Shown: positions 38,501 through 50,241, counted from the stretch's first letter. The stretch is DNA of 64,000 bases from Atrina japonica (GCA_030159075.1 BROG01000150.1:580001-644000); one strand, 5' to 3'. Notes: generated by a model not told the origin, from the letters alone. Program-made: numbers and translations.

Positions 38501-41356
38501 ATGTCTCATGCACAACGATCTACCGAGCGGTTATTGGATTTACCGATTCCGCCCGAGAGATCTATTACTACTCAATATATCGAACCGTTATTAGATCTCC
38601 CGATTCCTGACGATTTTAAAAAAACGTATTTAAAACCCAAAACGTGTCTACACGGGCCAGACCTATCGTTACGACAGAATTTCCTCGACGCGCAGGTTAA
38701 AGTTTGAAACCAGGTTCGACGAGTATAGAGTGTCCTGTTGAGGGACGACCGGGTTATCGATATAGACCGTTTATTTGTACAGCTCGTAAGGTCGGTGATA
38801 AAACGATAGAGGGTTGCAAAACGGCGATAAATTTCGCCTCATCATCAATCACTCGAAATTCCCGAAACCGTTCAGTACGAAATATATTAACGTCTCGTGG
38901 GATTTAGCCGAAGATTTATTCAAAGCACTGCAAGAGTATATAGAATATTACGAGGTGCCCTTAGACGAAGTAGAAATAGTATCGTCCAGTCTACGATAAT
39001 GCCGAGGGGAAAGGGGAGATCCAAAGAACCGGTGACAAAGGAGACCTCGTCGAAGAAGAGAAGTATCATCACGATTAAAAACGACGACGTCACGTGTCTG
39101 GCACGCTCCATCGTGACGGCGGTGGCCAACAAACATAAAGACAAATGGACGAATTCCCAGCTTCGAAACGGTTTCAACGACAGTCGTAAATTACAAAGAA
39201 CCGAAGCGTTAAAACTTCACGAAGAAGCGGGCGTTCCCGTCCGGGATGACGGTTGTACCTTGGAAGACGCGAAAACGTTTGCCGATCACTTGGGTGTGCA
39301 GATCAACGTAGTGGACGGCGAACGGTTTCAACGAGATCATCTATACGTCCGAAGGAAGTGACGACGACGCGATCTATCTGTACAAGAATAAAAATCACTT
39401 CGACGTGATTACGAAAGATGAACGGTTTTTTGAGTAAAGACCATTACTGTCATTACTTGTAAGAAGGGTTATACGTTACGAGATCGTCACAGATGTCCAA
39501 AAAAGTGTCTATCGTGTTTTCGGTTACGATTGCCCTGGGGTGAAAGGAAAGTGTGCGCCGACGTGACGATAGCGTCCGTGTGCATGACCGTTTACAGGAG
39601 TAATTACATGCCCGAAAAGATGATAGCCGTCCATAACGATAACGTCGTTCGCGATACGTACAGTGCGAAATCCATTTCTTGGCTGGATCACGTGGCCGAG
39701 AGAGACGGCGTCGTCATACGACACGCGTTGAACGGCGGCGAGGTGACTCTGCCCGACGACATCGGTAAAGTCGACGGGTATTGTGAAGACACGAGGACGG
39801 TTTACGAATTTCAAGGATGTTTTCTGGCACGGGTTGTAAAAAGTGTTACGCTCGAAACACCGTCAATAACAAGAACCAATTCGAGATGGACACGCTCAGA
39901 AAACGAACCTCCGCGAAAAAACGAGAAGATACGAAGGGCCGGGTTACGCGTTCGTCGAGGTCTGGGAATGCGATGCGAAAGACATAGCCGTTAAAGAGAT
40001 CGTGACGCCGTTAGACCCGCGAGATGCCTTTTTCGGCGGTAGGACCAACGTGACCAAGTTCTGTACGACTTCGACGGTAGAGAAAAGGGACGATAACGTC
40101 GACTTTGTCAGTCTGTACCCGACGGTCCAGTTTTATAAGACCTACCCTGTCGGTCACCCCACCAAAATAGTTAATCCCGAGCGCGTCGATCGAACTTGGA
40201 CGGGTTCGTCAAATGTAAAGTCGTGCCGCCCCGGAATTATATCATCCCGTCCTACCCGTCAAGATGAAATGCGGAAATGCCGAAAAGCTCTTGTTCCCGC
40301 TGTGTAAAGACGTGCGCCGAACGACGGTCACAGAAACCGTGCGAACACACCGACGAGCAGAGGTCGTTCGCGGGCACAGTGGTGTACTCCCGAGCTATTC
40401 AAGGCCTTGGATAAGGGGTACGAGATAGAGAAGATTTACGAAGTTTGGGATTTTCTCTACACCACCGAGGACGCGGACCTCTTTAGAGGCTACGTCAAGA
40501 AGTTTATGAAGATCAAGATGGAAAGTTCCGCTTTGAAGGTCGGGCCGGACACCACTTACGAGTCGGGAAGAACGTTATAAAGACATGGTCAGAGAACGTT
40601 TGGGGGATCGACTTGGGTGAAATAGAGTATAATCCCGGCATGCGCGCCATCTCTAAATTATGTCTCAACTCTCTCTGGGGCAAGTTCGGTCAAAGGGTCA
40701 ACATGAAACAGACCGAATACGTGAGCGAACCGGCACATTTTTACAAACTGTTGTTGGACGACACGATAGACAATCTCAACATTCAGTTCATCAACGACGA
40801 CATGGTCCAGATGACTTACGATCTCAAAGGGCAATTCGTCGATCAGGCCAAGAACGTCAATATCTTCATAGCGTGTTTTACGACGGCTCACGCCAGAACC
40901 ATGTTATACGACGTGTTGGACAGACTCGACGATAGAGTGTTGGGATTCGATACCGATAGCGTGTGGTACGTCGATCGCGACGACGGGGTCTCGATCGACA
41001 CGGGCGATAACTTGGGTGATTTGACGGACGAGTTAGGCGGCGATTTCATCACGTCGTGGTGTGCCACCGGACCCAAATCTTATTCGTACGAAACGAACGC
41101 GGGTAAAAAGGTGTGTAAGGTCAAAGGATTTAGTCTGAATTACGAAAATTCTCTCTCTACATCAACCGAGAAGCGATGACCGACGTCGTTAAAGAAACGC
41201 GTAAGAGGATTACGACCGTTCGAGAAAAACGCCATCACGAGAGATTCCGCAACCAAACGTGTCGTGAATCGATATCAGGAGGAAAGAGTTTTACGTTGTG
41301 TTACGATAAACGGGTGATGAAGGAAGGGTACGACACGTTTACCCTACGGGTATTAA
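38501..41356 (+). pseudogene. Protein-primed DNA polymerase B, second broken copy
   Basis: Same gene as 44946-48684, with about 0.9 kb missing near 39545. The lost part spans most of the cysteine-rich region and the exonuclease domain. Many single-base indels break the frame. The N-terminus (MSHAQRSTERLLDLPIP) and the motif region SKLCLNSLWGKFGQR with FDTDSVWYV are readable here without the indels seen in the other copy. This supports the view that several indels are copy-specific sequence errors. As assembled it cannot encode a polymerase. Confidence 0.85.
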
Positions 41357-41380
41357 AAAATTTATTATTAATAAATTTTT

Positions 41381-41730
41381 TTAAACGACCAATAATTCCT
41401 CTCGGACGAACGTTCTCTGAGGCGCCGGTTCCTTGAGCTGATACAGGTCGATGCCTTGCATTCTGAAATGCCTGTCTATGTCGTGTTTGTCGACGCTCCA
41501 GATGGGATCGGTGGGCCCTCCTGCGCCCGCCGCCTTCCAATTCGCCCGGTTGAATATAGATATCTTACTTTCGCAAAGGGACTGATGGACGGTTGTACTT
41601 TATCGGGTTTTTCCATCGCTTCGTCGTGCCTCTTCTGTTCTTCGTGATTCGAGAATAGGAATTTGTGATCCCGAGAAGGCGAGAGCATTGACTGCCGCGC
41701 CTCCTATCATCATCGCGATCGTTGTCATTT
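41381..41730 (-). pseudogene. Fused remnants of integrase C-terminus and the neighbouring membrane protein
   Basis: The minus strand carries the start of the 49591-49991 gene (here with an in-frame ATG, MTTIAMMIGGAAVNALAFSG). It jumps near 41609 straight into the last part of the integrase (VQPSISPFAKVRYLY). The catalytic core of the integrase is missing. The in-frame start here helps correct the start of the complete copy. Confidence 0.7.
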
Positions 41731-41757
41731 TTTTTTAAATAGAATTTTTAGTTTATT

Positions 41758-41978
41758 TCATGATATCGGCGGGGATGATACCCTTCTTGACCAGCATGTC
41801 TTTGGTGTACTCGGCCAAAACGTAGTCGACGAAGACCATCCCGAAGATCCTTTAGATCTAGATCCAGTTTGGGGGCAGACGTCTTGAAGAACTTCTTGGA
41901 AACTTGCGCGTACAACGTGGCGATTCCCGTCACGACGGCCGCGTGATACGCGGTGTTGACCAAATCCTTTTCACTCAT
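41758..41978 (-). pseudogene. Second copy of the 73-aa membrane-type protein
   Basis: Starts MSEKDLVNTAYHAAVVTGIA as at 50241. A single-base difference near 41844 shifts the frame before the C-terminal IPADIS-like end seen in the other copy. Confidence 0.7.
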
Positions 41979-42004
41979 TTTTCTTATATGAAAAGGATTA
42001 TTAT

Positions 42005-42200
42005 TTATCGGATTTTACCGTCTCCGTCGTGCCGTTGTTCGTGTTGTTAGAGTTCGTCGCAGTAAGTGTCATCCTGAAGAGCATGGGTTGGTTGTCGATG
42101 AGGTTTTCGTCGTCCGCCTTAAAGTCGGCGTCGTCTTTTTTCTATTCCCATTCCGACGGCCTCGTGATACGCGTGTGTTGACTAAATCCTTTTCGCTCAT
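42005..42200 (-). CDS. Longer version of the small MSEKD protein (partial copy)
   Basis: Corresponds to 50267-50401 but has about 60 extra bases after the start. The reading begins MSEKDLVNTR, sharing its N-terminus with the 73-aa protein. Indels break the frame. Either the complete copy lost this stretch or the N-terminus here was copied from the neighbouring gene. Confidence 0.45.
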
Positions 42201-42225
42201 TTTTTTATATGAAAAGAATTATTAT

Positions 42226-42390
42226 TTATCCCTCTTCTTCTTCGTCTTCGGTACAGTCGTGATGGTGGATGTGTTGGACTTTAGCTTCCACTACTTGTGC
42301 GATCATGAAAACGAATAGACTCGTGGCGAGGATTCCCGACGCCATAAACATCGACGTGTCCATGAACGTTCTCAGTGTCACGTTATACAT
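42226..42390 (-). CDS. Small single-pass membrane protein, 54 aa, intact in this copy
   Basis: An open 54-codon frame starting MYNVTLRTFMDTSMFMASGI, with a hydrophobic segment (ILATSLFVFMIAQVV) and a His- and acid-rich tail (HIHHHDCTEDEEEEG). The other copy (50427-50592) has one extra A that breaks it. Preceded by the ACTATAAAAATG-type start signal. Function unknown. Confidence 0.65.
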   Translation of the reverse strand: MYNVTLRTFMDTSMFMASGILATSLFVFMIAQVVEAKVQHIHHHDCTEDEEEEG

Positions 42391-42413
42391 TTTTATAGTG
42401 AAAAGATTTTTAT

Positions 42414-43440
42414 TTAATACATTTCGTGGGGATTGGATTTGGAGACTTCTTCTTCTTTAGGTTCTGGAAGAGGAGGAGGTGTCGGCTGCGGTTGGTTTTT
42501 TCTGTACAACACCACCGCCACTCCGACGGCCGCGAGTCCGCCGCCGACCGCTAACCATTTCCAGCTATCCTGGCCATTAGCATTGCCATTAGCATTGCCA
42601 TCCTGGCCATTAGCATTGCCATTAGCATTGCCATCCTGGCCATTAGCATTGTTTTATGTGCATTTTGAGGACGTCGCCCGCCGTCACTCGCAACGGCGGA
42701 TTCAGCGGGACGATCTCGCCGAGTCTTCCGTTTTTACAGGAAAAGGAACACCTAGAATTCGTCGTAGGTCGGTGAAGGTGTACGACCCGGCGTGCACGCT
42801 TTGGACTTTGGGTCTGTCACCCCTTTTGGCGTAGCGTATCTCCACGTCTTTCTTGACGTTGTACAACCCGTTGTAAAGACGGACGGACTTGGCGCTCACG
42901 CACCACCCGCCGTTCGCGTTGTCGATGTAACGAGAGAGTTTGACGGGTTTTTTCGATATCCGTCACGAGATAGAACATGTTGTTTTTTAATATTAATAAA
43001 ATCTTAAACTTAAAAAAGAGAATGAACGTCTACGAGTATAGAGAGAATCTAGATCTGTCGTCGTTCGACGTCTACGTCAACGAAGAAGAAAAGTTTCGCG
43101 CGTCGTTCGAGAACATCTTCGTCAAGTACGACAACCCGGACGTCTTCGAGGACGGCACGTCGAAGTACTACACCATGCTGAAGCGGTGGTACCGGCATCC
43201 CATCGAGGGATTCTGGCAGAACCAGCTGAATTTCGCGGTGTGTGGTGCGCCACGACCGGATAATAAAATTCCAAGTTGTGATTTTATTGGCTCTATCGTT
43301 ACTTTCTTTTCTGGTCTTCGTCGAGTTTCGTTAACAACCAGCCGACGACGATCATGCCCAAGACCCACAGATGTTCTCAATCCAACCACATCGCCGTCTT
43401 GCCGAGCGTCGACAAGATCCAGGACACGATGGCACCCAAG
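42414..43440 (-). pseudogene. Mosaic of further Polinton gene fragments
   Basis: In order it contains pieces of the NANGQDG protein (minus, 42414-42650), the 138-aa protein and the probable minor capsid protein (minus, about 42666-42980). Then come pieces of the MNVYEY structural-type protein (plus, 43021-43258) and the convergent ends of that gene and its neighbour (43288-43453). None is complete. The MNVYEY start (43021) reads in frame through FENIFVKYDNPDVFEDG here, where the complete copy is shifted. Confidence 0.7.
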
Positions 43441-43453
43441 ATGCCGGGTAAAC

Positions 43454-44062
43454 GAAACTTCGGATTATAACCTACACATACTTTCAGATAATCTCTCAAT
43501 CCCATCGTCTATAATTACAATAAAGGATTACGTTTATTGTATACATTTATATGTGTATAGTAATTGGCATGCTTCATGATTCGCCAAACCCGTTCTGGTC
43601 ATGCGATCAGCGATCGGCACGAAGCAAGCCTATCGAGATAATAAAAAACAGAAAAATGTATACAAATGTTCATTTGGTCAATCGCGATGTGTAGTTTATA
43701 TCCTGAAGTTTCATAAAATCACAACTTTATTACACTATTTTTTTTTTAAATGCACATAAAACCCCGTCCGGTCATATCGGTCACTGTACAACTAAAATAC
43801 TGTCTTCATTAGCTATGTTGCACAATATTTCTTCTGAACACATCAATCCCTGTGGTCACATTTAGACTCACCCAAATCAACAAAAAGTGCAGTCTAATGT
43901 CATAATTTGGGAGTGGCAAGGTTAATATTTTAATATTTTAAATCATAAACGAATAACTCAAGAATTCTGACAGTGGACTAATGTAATCCAATAGTGGTTT
44001 TAGGGGTCAAATGAAGGAAGTGAAAAACATTGACGCGTTAGTTAGCTACTTCCTGTGACTAA
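43454..44062. repeat. Second copy of the host flank, ending in an unoccupied target site
   Basis: Matches 37735-38180 but contains about 105 bp absent from the first copy (near 43760-43860), a ~58 bp stretch of element scraps (43479-43535) and several small insertions. It continues through GACTAA into TGTAAACTCATAAAG, where the first copy instead runs into the Polinton terminus. Bases 44063-44619 that follow hold nothing I recognise. Confidence 0.85.
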
Positions 44063-44619
44063 TGTAAACTCATAAAGAATATAAAATAATAATCCGTTCT
44101 GCACAAATATTTGCTTGATCAGTACTTTGCCTACCACGTATTTATTTTTCTAACAAATACAAAATAATCTACCGAGATCGCACACGAAACGGATATCAAA
44201 TTATTTTTGTTTAATGTTTATCCTACAGAGGAAACAAGAGACTTCACGGAGAGATATCAGGTTCACGAAACTTGACGGGTTGATAAAGTAAAAATTGAGA
44301 GATGCTCTCAAGAAAGCTCAATAATACCACATCCACAAGAAAAATGGTATTTTAAAGAAGGGAAACTACCGACCAGTATGTAATTCAACAGTTATTTCTA
44401 TTTTTTTTTAATGTGCCAACAACTATTCGACCAATATGAATAGCACTTCATTAACAATGCCAATCCATACTTGGCAGCCTTTAGGGCTTTTTTTTTAGTC
44501 GTTGGGGACCGGAAGTAAGCCCGAAATGCAAATAAAGATGTTACTCATGAACCCGTCAAAAGCATGATCTGCTTTAACTTAAACCGCTGAGGGAATATGA
44601 CGTATTAACATCTGATACA

Positions 44620-44625
44620 GACCTT
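44620..44625. repeat. Left target-site duplication GACCTT
   Basis: GACCTT immediately precedes the left terminus and is repeated at 59635-59640. Six-base duplications are the rule for Polintons. Confidence 0.93.
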
Positions 44626-44915
44626 AGTAGTATATGTAAGGCACTTGAGCTCACCTTTTTCCTAGAACTGTCTGTACGTGTCGATTTCCCGGAATTCCGT
44701 TTGTCACGTCCCCATTTGTGACCCCGTTTGTTATTTATATACGTGGATATATATAAATACTGTGTGTGTGTTTGTTTGTACGCGTTAGATGGTTTTTTCA
44801 ATTTTATCTGTGCCGATAAAAACGTCACGCTCCCGTGCTCGCCAGGTAAAACTAACCGCACGAGTGTGTCCTGGTAGGTGCTCCAATGGTATAGTGTAGT
44901 AAATATTGAAAAGGC
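44626..44915 (+). repeat. Polinton left terminal inverted repeat
   Basis: About 290 bp beginning AGTAGTATATGTAAGGCACT. It matches the reverse complement of 59355-59634 as far as GTAGTAAATATTGAAAAGGC. It contains a GT-rich stretch and TATATAAATA. Confidence 0.95.
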
Positions 44916-44945
44916 CATAAGTAATTACACCTCAATTTAAAAAAC

Positions 44946-47900
44946 ATGTCTCATGCACAACGATCTACCGAGCGGTTATTGGATTACCGATTCCGCCCGA
45001 GAGATCTATTACTACTCAATATATCGAACCGTTATTAGATCTCCCGATTCCTGACGATTTTAAAAAAAAATATTTAAAACCCAAACGTGTCTACACGGGC
45101 CAGACCTATCGTTACGACAGAATTTCCTCGACGCGCAGGTTAAAGTTTGAAACCAGGTTCGACGAGTATAGAGTGGTCCTGTTGAGGGACGACCGGGTTA
45201 TCGATATAGACCGTTTATTTGTACAACTCGTAAGGTCGGTGATAAACGATAGAGGGTTGCAAAACGGCGATAAATTTCGCCTCATCATCAATCACTCGAA
45301 ATTCCCGAATCCGTTCAGTACGAAATATATTAACGTCTCGTGGGATTTAGCCGAAGATTTATTCAAAGCACTGCAAGAGTATATAGAATATTACGAGGTG
45401 CCCTTAGACGAAGTAGAAATAGTCGTCCAGTCTACGATAATGCTGAGGGGAAAGGGGGAGATCCAAAGAAACGGTGACAAAGGAGACCTCGTCGAAGAAG
45501 AGAAGTATCATCACGATTAAAAAACGACGACGTCACGTGTCTGGCACGCGCCATCGTGACGGCGGTGGCCAACAAACATAAAGACAAATGGACGAATTCC
45601 CAGCTTCGAAACGGTTTCAACGACAGTCGTAAATTACAAAGGACCGAAGCGTTAAAACTTCACGAAGAAGCGGGGCGTTCCCGTCCGGGATGACGGTTGT
45701 ACCTTGGAAGACGCGAAAACGTTTGCCGATCACTTGGGTGTGCAGATCAACGTAGTGGACGGCGAACGGTTCAACGAGATCATCTATACGTCCGAAGGAA
45801 GTGACGACGACGCGATCTATCTGTACAAGAATAAAAATCACTTCGACGTGATTACGAAGATGAACGGTTTTTTGAGTAAAGACCATTACTGTCATACTTG
45901 TAAGAAGGGTTATACGTTACGAGATCGTCACAGATGTCCAAAAAAGTGTCTATCGTGTTTCGGTTACGATTGCCCTGGGGGTGAAAGGAAAGTGTGTGAC
46001 GATTGTAACAGAGCGTTTTTCGGCGAAACCTGTTTTAAGGAACATAAACGCGTCAGAGGCATGCGAGGCGGCGAACCGGACGTGGTTTGTTCACTCGTTC
46101 AGAAATGTTTAGAGTGCGAACGGGTGACCAAGGACTTGAAGTCCCACGTATGCGGGCATTCCAAATGTTCCAATTGTCGTGCATACGTCGACATGACGAC
46201 GCACAAGTGTTTCATGCTCAATAAAAAATGTAAGGGTGGAAAATGCAAATCGGCCGAGTGCAAACCCAAGAACCAGTGTTACAGTTGTAAAACGCGGAAG
46301 ACGAGTTATTATTTTTACGACATAGAAGCGATGCAAGACACCGGCGTTCACATACCGAATCTAATCGTGTGCCAAGACTTTGACGGTAACCAACACGAAT
46401 TTTCTACCGTCGACGAGTTCTGCGAGTTTGTCTTGGATAAGAAAGTCGGTACGCGCAGTTTTTGTTAAAGTATTTCGTGGAGCATAACCTTAAACCCTAC
46501 TGCATTTACAACGGCACGAAGATCATGTACATGGAAGTCGGAACCGTTCGCTTTATCGATTCCATAAATTTTGTCCAATCCTCTCTGGCGGAATTTCCGA
46601 AGACGTTTGGTCTGACCGAACTCAAAAAAGGGTATTTCCCTCATTATTTCAACAAACCGTGTCATCAACGTTACGTGGGACCGTTGCCCGGTAAAAAACA
46701 TTACGGCGTCGATCACATGAGCAAACGCAACAGGGAAGAGTTTTTAAAGTGGTACGAGTTGCGAAAGAACGACGTGTTTGATTTCCAGAAAGAACTGAGG
46801 GAGTACTGCACGTCCGACGTCGACATATTACGACGGTCCATGTTGAAATTCAGGGGGAAGACTTTATCGCGTTGGAAAACATAGATCCTTTACAGTACGT
46901 GACGATAGCGTCCGTGTGCATGACGTTTTACAGGAGTAATTACATGCCCGAAAAGATGATAGCCGTCCATAACGATAACGTCGTTCGCGATACGTACAGC
47001 GCGAAATCCATTTCTTGGCTGGATCACGTGGCCGAGAGAGACGGCGTCGTCATACGACACGCGTTGAACGGCGGCGAGGTGACTCTGCCCGACGACATCG
47101 GTAAAGTCGACGGGTACTGCGAAGACACGAGGACGGTTTACGAATTTCAAGGATGTTTCTGGCACGGGTGTAAAAAGTGTTACGCTCGAAACACCGTCAA
47201 TAACAAGAACCAATTCGAGATGGACACTCTCAGAAAACGAACCTCCGCGAAAAACGAGAAGATACGAAGGGCCGGTTACGCGTTCGTCGAGGTCTGGGAA
47301 TGCGATGCGAAAGACATAGCCGTTAAAGAGATCGTGACGCCGTTAGACCCGCGAGATGCCTTTTTCGGCGGTAGGACCAACGTGACCAAGTTGCTGTACG
47401 ACTTCGACGGTAGAGAAAAGGGACGATACGTCGACTTTGTCAGTCTGTACCCGACGGTCCAGTTTTATAAGACCTACCCTGTCGGTCACCCCCACCAAAA
47501 TAGTTAATCCCGAGCGCGTCGATCGAACTTGGACGGGGTTCGTCAAATGTAAAGTCGTGCCGCCCCGGAAATTATATCATCCCGTCCTACCCGTCAAGAT
47601 GAAATGCGGAAATGCCGAAAAGCTCTTGTTCCCGCTGTGTAAGACGTGCGCCGAACGACGGTCACAGAAACCGTGCGAACACACCGACGAGCAGAGGTCG
47701 TTCGCGGGCACGTGGTGTACTCCCGAGCTATTCAAGGCCTTGGATAAGGGGTACGAGATAGAGAAGATTTACGAAGTTTGGGATTTTCTCTACACCACCG
47801 AGGACGCGGACTCTCTTAGAGGCTACGTCAAGAAGTTTATGAAGATCAAGATGGAAAGTTCCGCTTTGAAGGTCGGGCCGGACACCACTTACGAGTCGGA

Positions 47901-48684
47901 AGAACGTTATAAAGACATGGTCAGAGAACGTTTGGGGATCGACTTGGGGTGAAATAGAGTATAATCCCGGCATGCGCGCCATCTCTAAATTATGTCTCAA
48001 ACTCTCTGGGGCAAGTTCGGTCAAAGGGTCAACATGAAACAGACCGAATACGTGAGCGAACCGGCACGTTTTTATAAACTGTTGTTGGACGACACGATAG
48101 ACAATCTCAACATTCAGTTCATCAACGACGACATGGTCCAGATGACTTACGATCTCAAAGGGCAATTCGTCGATCAGGCCAAGAACGTCAATATCTTCAT
48201 AGCGTGTTTTACGACGGCTCACGCCAGAACCATGTTATACGACGTGTTGGACAGACTCGAACGATAGAGTGTTGGGATTCGATACCGATAGCGTGTGGTA
48301 ACGTCGATCGCGACGACGGGGTCTCGATCGACACGGGCGATAACTTGGGCGATTTGACGGACGAGTTAGGCGGCGATTTCATCACGTCGTGGTGCGCCAC
48401 CGGCCCCAAATCTTATTCGTACGAAACGAACGCGGGTAAAAAGGGTGTGTAAGGTCAAAGGATTTAGTCTGAATTACGAAAATTCTCTCTACATCAACCG
48501 AGAAGCGATGACCGACGTCGTTAAAGAAACGCGTAAGAGGATTACGACCGTTCGAGAAAACGCCATCACGAGAGATTCCGCAACCAAACGTGTCGTGAAT
48601 CGATATCAGGAGAAAGAGTTTACGTTGTGTTACGATAAACGGGTGACGAAGGACGGGTACGACACGTTACCCTACGGGTATTAA
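44946..48684 (+). CDS. Protein-primed family B DNA polymerase (Polinton type), frame broken by indels
   Basis: Replicates the element from a protein primer. The reading starts at ATG 44946, 31 bp inside the left repeat, and ends at a TAA at 48682, giving about 1240 residues. Order: N-terminal region; a cysteine-rich zinc-binding region (about 45885-46300, many CxxC pairs); exonuclease motif FYDIEAM near 46315 and YCTSDVDIL near 46805; an endonuclease-like insert with YEFQGCFWHGCKKCY near 47140-47182; polymerase motif A DFVSLYPTVQF near 47433; motif B region near 47990 (damaged here, intact in the other copy); motif C DTDS near 48281. About ten single-base indels split it; several lie in homopolymers and are absent from the other copy. 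No stop codon inside the correct frames was seen. Family assignment is firm; whether the gene is functional is open. Confidence 0.9.
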
Positions 48685-48708
48685 AAAATTTATTATTAAT
48701 AAATTTTT

Positions 48709-49580
48709 TTAAACGACCAATAATTCCTCTCGGACGAACGTTCTCTGAGGCGCCGGTTCCTTGAGCTGATACAGGTCGATGCCTTGCATTCTGAAATGCC
48801 TGTCTATGTCGTGTTTGTCGACGCTCCAGATGGGATCGGTGGCCCTCCTGCGCCCGCCGCCTTCCAATTCGCCCGGTTGATATAGATATCTTACTTTCGC
48901 AAAGGGACTGATGGACGGTTGTACTTTATCGACGGGTTCTACCTTTTTGGGCGATCGGTCTCTTCGTTGATCGTTTTGACGACTTTCCGGCAATTGTTTC
49001 GCCATTCTCTGTTTCTGTCTTTGGTTTTTCATCTCTTGATCGTATTGATAGCTAAACAACTGTTCGCCCAACGTTCTATTAAATCGTTCGACGATGGCTT
49101 GGTCGCGGTGAAGGTCGACCCGTCCCCTTTTTATTCTAGCGCCGTGTCGGGTCATGAGTTTGGTGACGGCGCCCATGAATTCGCGGCCGGGGTCGACTTG
49201 TAATAATTTGGGAAACGTCAGACGCCGTTTGTAGATCTTTTCGAAAGCGTCGGCCACCTCTCGACTGTCTTTGGTCGTCAGCGGTTCCGCTTCTTTGTAG
49301 CGCGTGCCCACGTCGACTAACGTCAGCGCGTATTTGTACGTTTTCCCGTCCACCTTGTCGTGCGGTAAAAACAACAGGTCGGCCTGGTGAGTGTCGTTTT
49401 CTTTCGCGTCTTTCGAATCGAGGTCTCACGATCTTCTTGGGAGCCGGTAGGTAGATTTGCCACACGTCTTGTTTTTTCAGGAATTCCAACGCTTCCTTTC
49501 TCGCTGACTTTGGCTGCTTTGGCCAATTTCCCGATGGCGGCCTTTCCCTTCCAATAGTGTTTGTGATAGATCTTTTCCAT
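48709..49580 (-). CDS. Retroviral-like (rve, DDE) integrase of the Polinton
   Basis: Joins the element ends to the target and would make the 6-bp duplication. The start is ATG 49580 (MEKIYHKHYW). Two frame changes between about 49410 and 49500 separate the N-terminal part from the catalytic core, which is open from 49374 to the stop. Catalytic residues are Asp in TLVDVGTRY (codon near 49314), Asp in LQVDPGREF (near 49194) and Glu in AIVERFNRTL (near 49089), a DDx34E spacing. The C-terminal part (KVRYLYQPGELEGG, DPIWSVDKHDI) is typical of Polinton integrases. It is convergent with the polymerase gene, with only 24 bp between the two stop codons. Confidence 0.92.
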
Positions 49581-49590
49581 TTTTTTAACT

Positions 49591-49991
49591 TTAGGCGACG
49601 TATTTTTTAACGCCGTAGAACACGAGTCCCGTTCCCACGATCACGAAGAGGAGTTCCTTGTCTTTTTGTTCTTCCGAGGGTTGATAGAAATCGCTCAACT
49701 TCGGTTCGGGCGGCATCGCCGCTTCTTCCGTCATCTGCGAGTAGAGTCGCATGGCGGCATCCACTTCTTTGTAGGTGTACAGGGAATGTCCCTTCTTTCC
49801 TGAGTCTTTCGTTGAGAAAATCTAATCGCTTCGTGCGTTCGTGATTCCACCGATCTCTAGCCGCGGTCAGTTTTTCCATCGCTTCGTCGTGCCTCTTCTG
49901 TTCTTCGTGATTCGAGAATAGAAATTGTGATCCCGAGAAGGCGAGAGCATTGACTGCCGCGCCTCCTATCATCATCGCGATCGTTGCCCAT
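49591..49991 (-). CDS. Small protein with N- and C-terminal hydrophobic segments, about 130 aa
   Basis: Starts at ATG 49991 after a TTTAAAAAAATG signal; one base appears inserted just after the start (the second copy reads in frame). The N-terminus is hydrophobic (AMMIGGAAVNALAFSGSQFL). The middle is charged and probably helical (NHEEQKRHDEAMEKLTAARD, RTKRLDFLNERL). A frame change near 49803 leads to a C-terminal segment with ELLFVIVGTGLVFYG. It is not a family I recognise; a membrane or virion-associated role is an inference. It lies 10 bp upstream of the integrase start. Confidence 0.6.
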
Positions 49992-50019
49992 TTTTTTAAA
50001 ATAGAATTTTTAGTTTATT

Positions 50020-50241
50020 TCATGATATCGGCGGGGGGATGATACCCTTCTTGACCAGCATGTCTTTGGTATACTCGGCCAAAACGTAGTCGACGAAGAC
50101 CATCCCGAGATCCTTTAGATCTAGATCCAGTTTGGGGGCAGACGTCTTGAAGAACTTCTTGGAAACTTGCGCGTACAACGTGGCGATTCCCGTCACGACG
50201 GCCGCGTGATATGCGGTGTTGACCAAATCCTTTTCACTCAT
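50020..50241 (-). CDS. 73-aa protein, MSEKDLVN, membrane-type
   Basis: An open frame of 73 codons. The N-terminal MSEKDLVNTAYHAAVVTGIA includes a mildly hydrophobic helix. A basic patch (KKFFK) follows, then an acidic/hydrophobic segment (LDLDLKDLGMVFVDYVLAEY). The start follows TTTTCATATAAAAAAATG. The first codons recur in the neighbouring gene. Function unknown. Confidence 0.65.
   Translation of the reverse strand: MSEKDLVNTAYHAAVVTGIATLYAQVSKKFFKTSAPKLDLDLKDLGMVFVDYVLAEYTKDMLVKKGIIPPPIS

Larger units (their letters stand above)
38181..43535 (+). mobile_element. Scrambled partial copy of the Polinton
   Basis: It begins with the element's left terminus (AGTAGTATATGTAAGGCACT) directly after host GACTAA and follows the same gene order as the complete element at 44626. 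It has internal jumps and no right terminus, capsid or ATPase region. In complete-copy coordinates the main jumps are about 45999 to 46897, 48938 to 49873, 50838 to 53564, 53618 to 53741 and 54866 to 55656. Short host pieces are interleaved between element pieces from 42651 on. The pattern suggests a consensus threaded through two haplotypes rather than a biological remnant. It is still useful as a second read of several genes. Confidence 0.8.

Noticed and set aside
38181..43453. Simple deletion derivative of the Polinton
   Set aside because: Interleaved host islands in order and the missing right terminus fit a threaded consensus better than ordinary internal deletions.
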